Below are positions 15,764 through 16,411 of a stretch of DNA of 16,411 nucleotides, piece after piece. The notes below the pieces were generated by a model. The model ran no database searches. It was not told the origin of the DNA and saw only the letters and a list, made by a program, of their open reading frames with translations. Origin of the DNA: Methanobacteriaceae archaeon (lineage in GTDB: Archaea > Methanobacteriota > Methanobacteria > Methanobacteriales > Methanobacteriaceae); NCBI GenBank assembly GCA_011620845.1, contig WOYJ01000106.1:1-16411 (forward strand). Direction: 5' to 3'. The translations under genes and the position numbers were made by a program. Position 1 is the stretch's first letter; every line of letters starts with the position of its first letter.

Positions 15764-16393
15764 ATGAGGGATAAACATTCAGGATTTCTTATCGGCCTTC
15801 TAAGTAGGAATGAGATCTTTTTATGGACTTCTATCCTGCTGCTTTTTGGTTCTATGGTAATTAGTTACCTGTTTGCCGGGTTTTTAGACTCAATTTTAGC
15901 CCCTTTGCTTGCAAATTTCCAGCAAGGGGTGAGTGATGGTACATTAAAACTTGAAACCCTGTCTCTATTTATAAATAACGCCACTGTAGCCTCTTACATG
16001 TATATTGGCGGTGTCCTGATGGGTGTGGCAACTGCGTTTTTACTGGTTGCCAATGGATTATTCATTGGATACGTGGCTTCCAAGGTCCCCCTGGGTGATT
16101 TCATTATTTTCACCCTACCCCACGGTATCTTTGAGCTTACAGGGATTATCCTGGCCGGAGCAGCTGGTTTTAAACTGGGCAGCATAGTCTTCCATTTCCT
16201 AAACGATGTGACTAAGATTAAAAGGAACATATCCATAAAAAACCAGATATCATACCTTCTTAAAGTTAACTATGATGACTTTAAGAATTCCCTGGCCCTA
16301 TTTATCATTGGTGTTATTCTACTTATTATAGCCGCATTTATTGAAGCCAATTTGAGTATTGGCTGGGGGCAGTTCATCCAAAGCGTGATATAA
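15764..16393 (+). CDS. SpoIIM (DUF95)-family integral membrane protein
   Basis: The 209-residue protein has the layout of the stage II sporulation protein M family: an N-terminal span (about 20-42), an extracytoplasmic stretch with LETLSLFINNATVASYMY (62-79), a second span (80-102), then FIIFTLPHGIFELTGIILAG (113-132) with the conserved PHG..E, a third span, a charged loop (148-170) and a last span (173-195). In Bacillus, SpoIIM takes part in forespore engulfment; archaea do not sporulate, and the archaeal role is unknown. ATG 15764 is supported by AGAGGA at 15745-15750, a rather long 13 bases away. TTTATACC at 15691-15698 could be a TATA-like box. The gene ends 18 bases before the window edge. 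Confidence 0.9.
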   Translation: MRDKHSGFLIGLLSRNEIFLWTSILLLFGSMVISYLFAGFLDSILAPLLANFQQGVSDGTLKLETLSLFINNATVASYMYIGGVLMGVATAFLLVANGLFIGYVASKVPLGDFIIFTLPHGIFELTGIILAGAAGFKLGSIVFHFLNDVTKIKRNISIKNQISYLLKVNYDDFKNSLALFIIGVILLIIAAFIEANLSIGWGQFIQSVI

Positions 16394-16411
16394 CCAGATG
16401 ATCCATCTAAG

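Noticed and set aside
15751..15774. Seven-codon ATG frame overlapping the start of the SpoIIM-family gene
   Set aside because: AGAGGA abuts its ATG with no spacing, so it is unlikely to be translated; that site more likely serves ATG 15764.

Overview
The window looks like a methanogenic archaeon of the order Methanobacteriales (Methanobacterium or a close relative). The case rests on F420H2:NADP oxidoreductase (npdG), archaeal-type hisS, trpS and endA, a stand-alone hisI, a PIN/P-loop/KH ATPase and an RNA-ligase-partner PIN protein. AT-rich spacers with TATA-like boxes and oligo-T terminators, and frequent TTG/GTG starts, fit too. From memory, aroE, hisS, hisI, npdG, endA and trpS also lie close together in Methanothermobacter, so the right-hand 12 kb reads as a conserved chromosomal core.

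Layout. Positions 1-3043 are a decaying accessory stretch: a TPR gene with several frameshifts and stops, a PD-(D/E)XK nuclease-like gene cut by an in-frame TAG, an intact VIT/CCC1-like membrane gene, a methyltransferase gene with four frameshifts, and a small DUF5518-like membrane gene with a TGA and a frameshift. Positions 3145-4905 (minus) carry a TatD-related hydrolase downstream of aroE. A divergent spacer (4906-5190) with repeats separates these from the plus-strand genes. Positions 5191-11002 (plus) run from the RNA-ligase-partner protein through hisS, hisI, the PIN-ATPase, a sugar-phosphate-isomerase-like protein and a PAP2 phosphatase; the last five are closely packed and probably form one operon. 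Positions 11003-12511 hold two spacers around a frameshifted glutamine amidotransferase gene on the minus strand. Positions 12512-16393 (plus) are npdG, hxlB, endA, trpS and a SpoIIM-family membrane protein.

How it fits together. The core combines tRNA charging and splicing (hisS, trpS, endA), amino-acid synthesis (aroE for aromatics, hisI for histidine), NADPH supply from F420H2 (npdG) and a ribulose-monophosphate-pathway step (hxlB). No complete defence system, CRISPR array, tRNA, rRNA or transposase was seen.

The most notable signals are: the density of broken genes, at least one with an intact Shine-Dalgarno and most with long open frames around discrete lesions; the lack of any usual start codon for the RNA-ligase-partner protein, which forces a CTG or ATA start; and repeat-rich spacers upstream of aroE and npdG. 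I did not find a convincing new multi-gene system.
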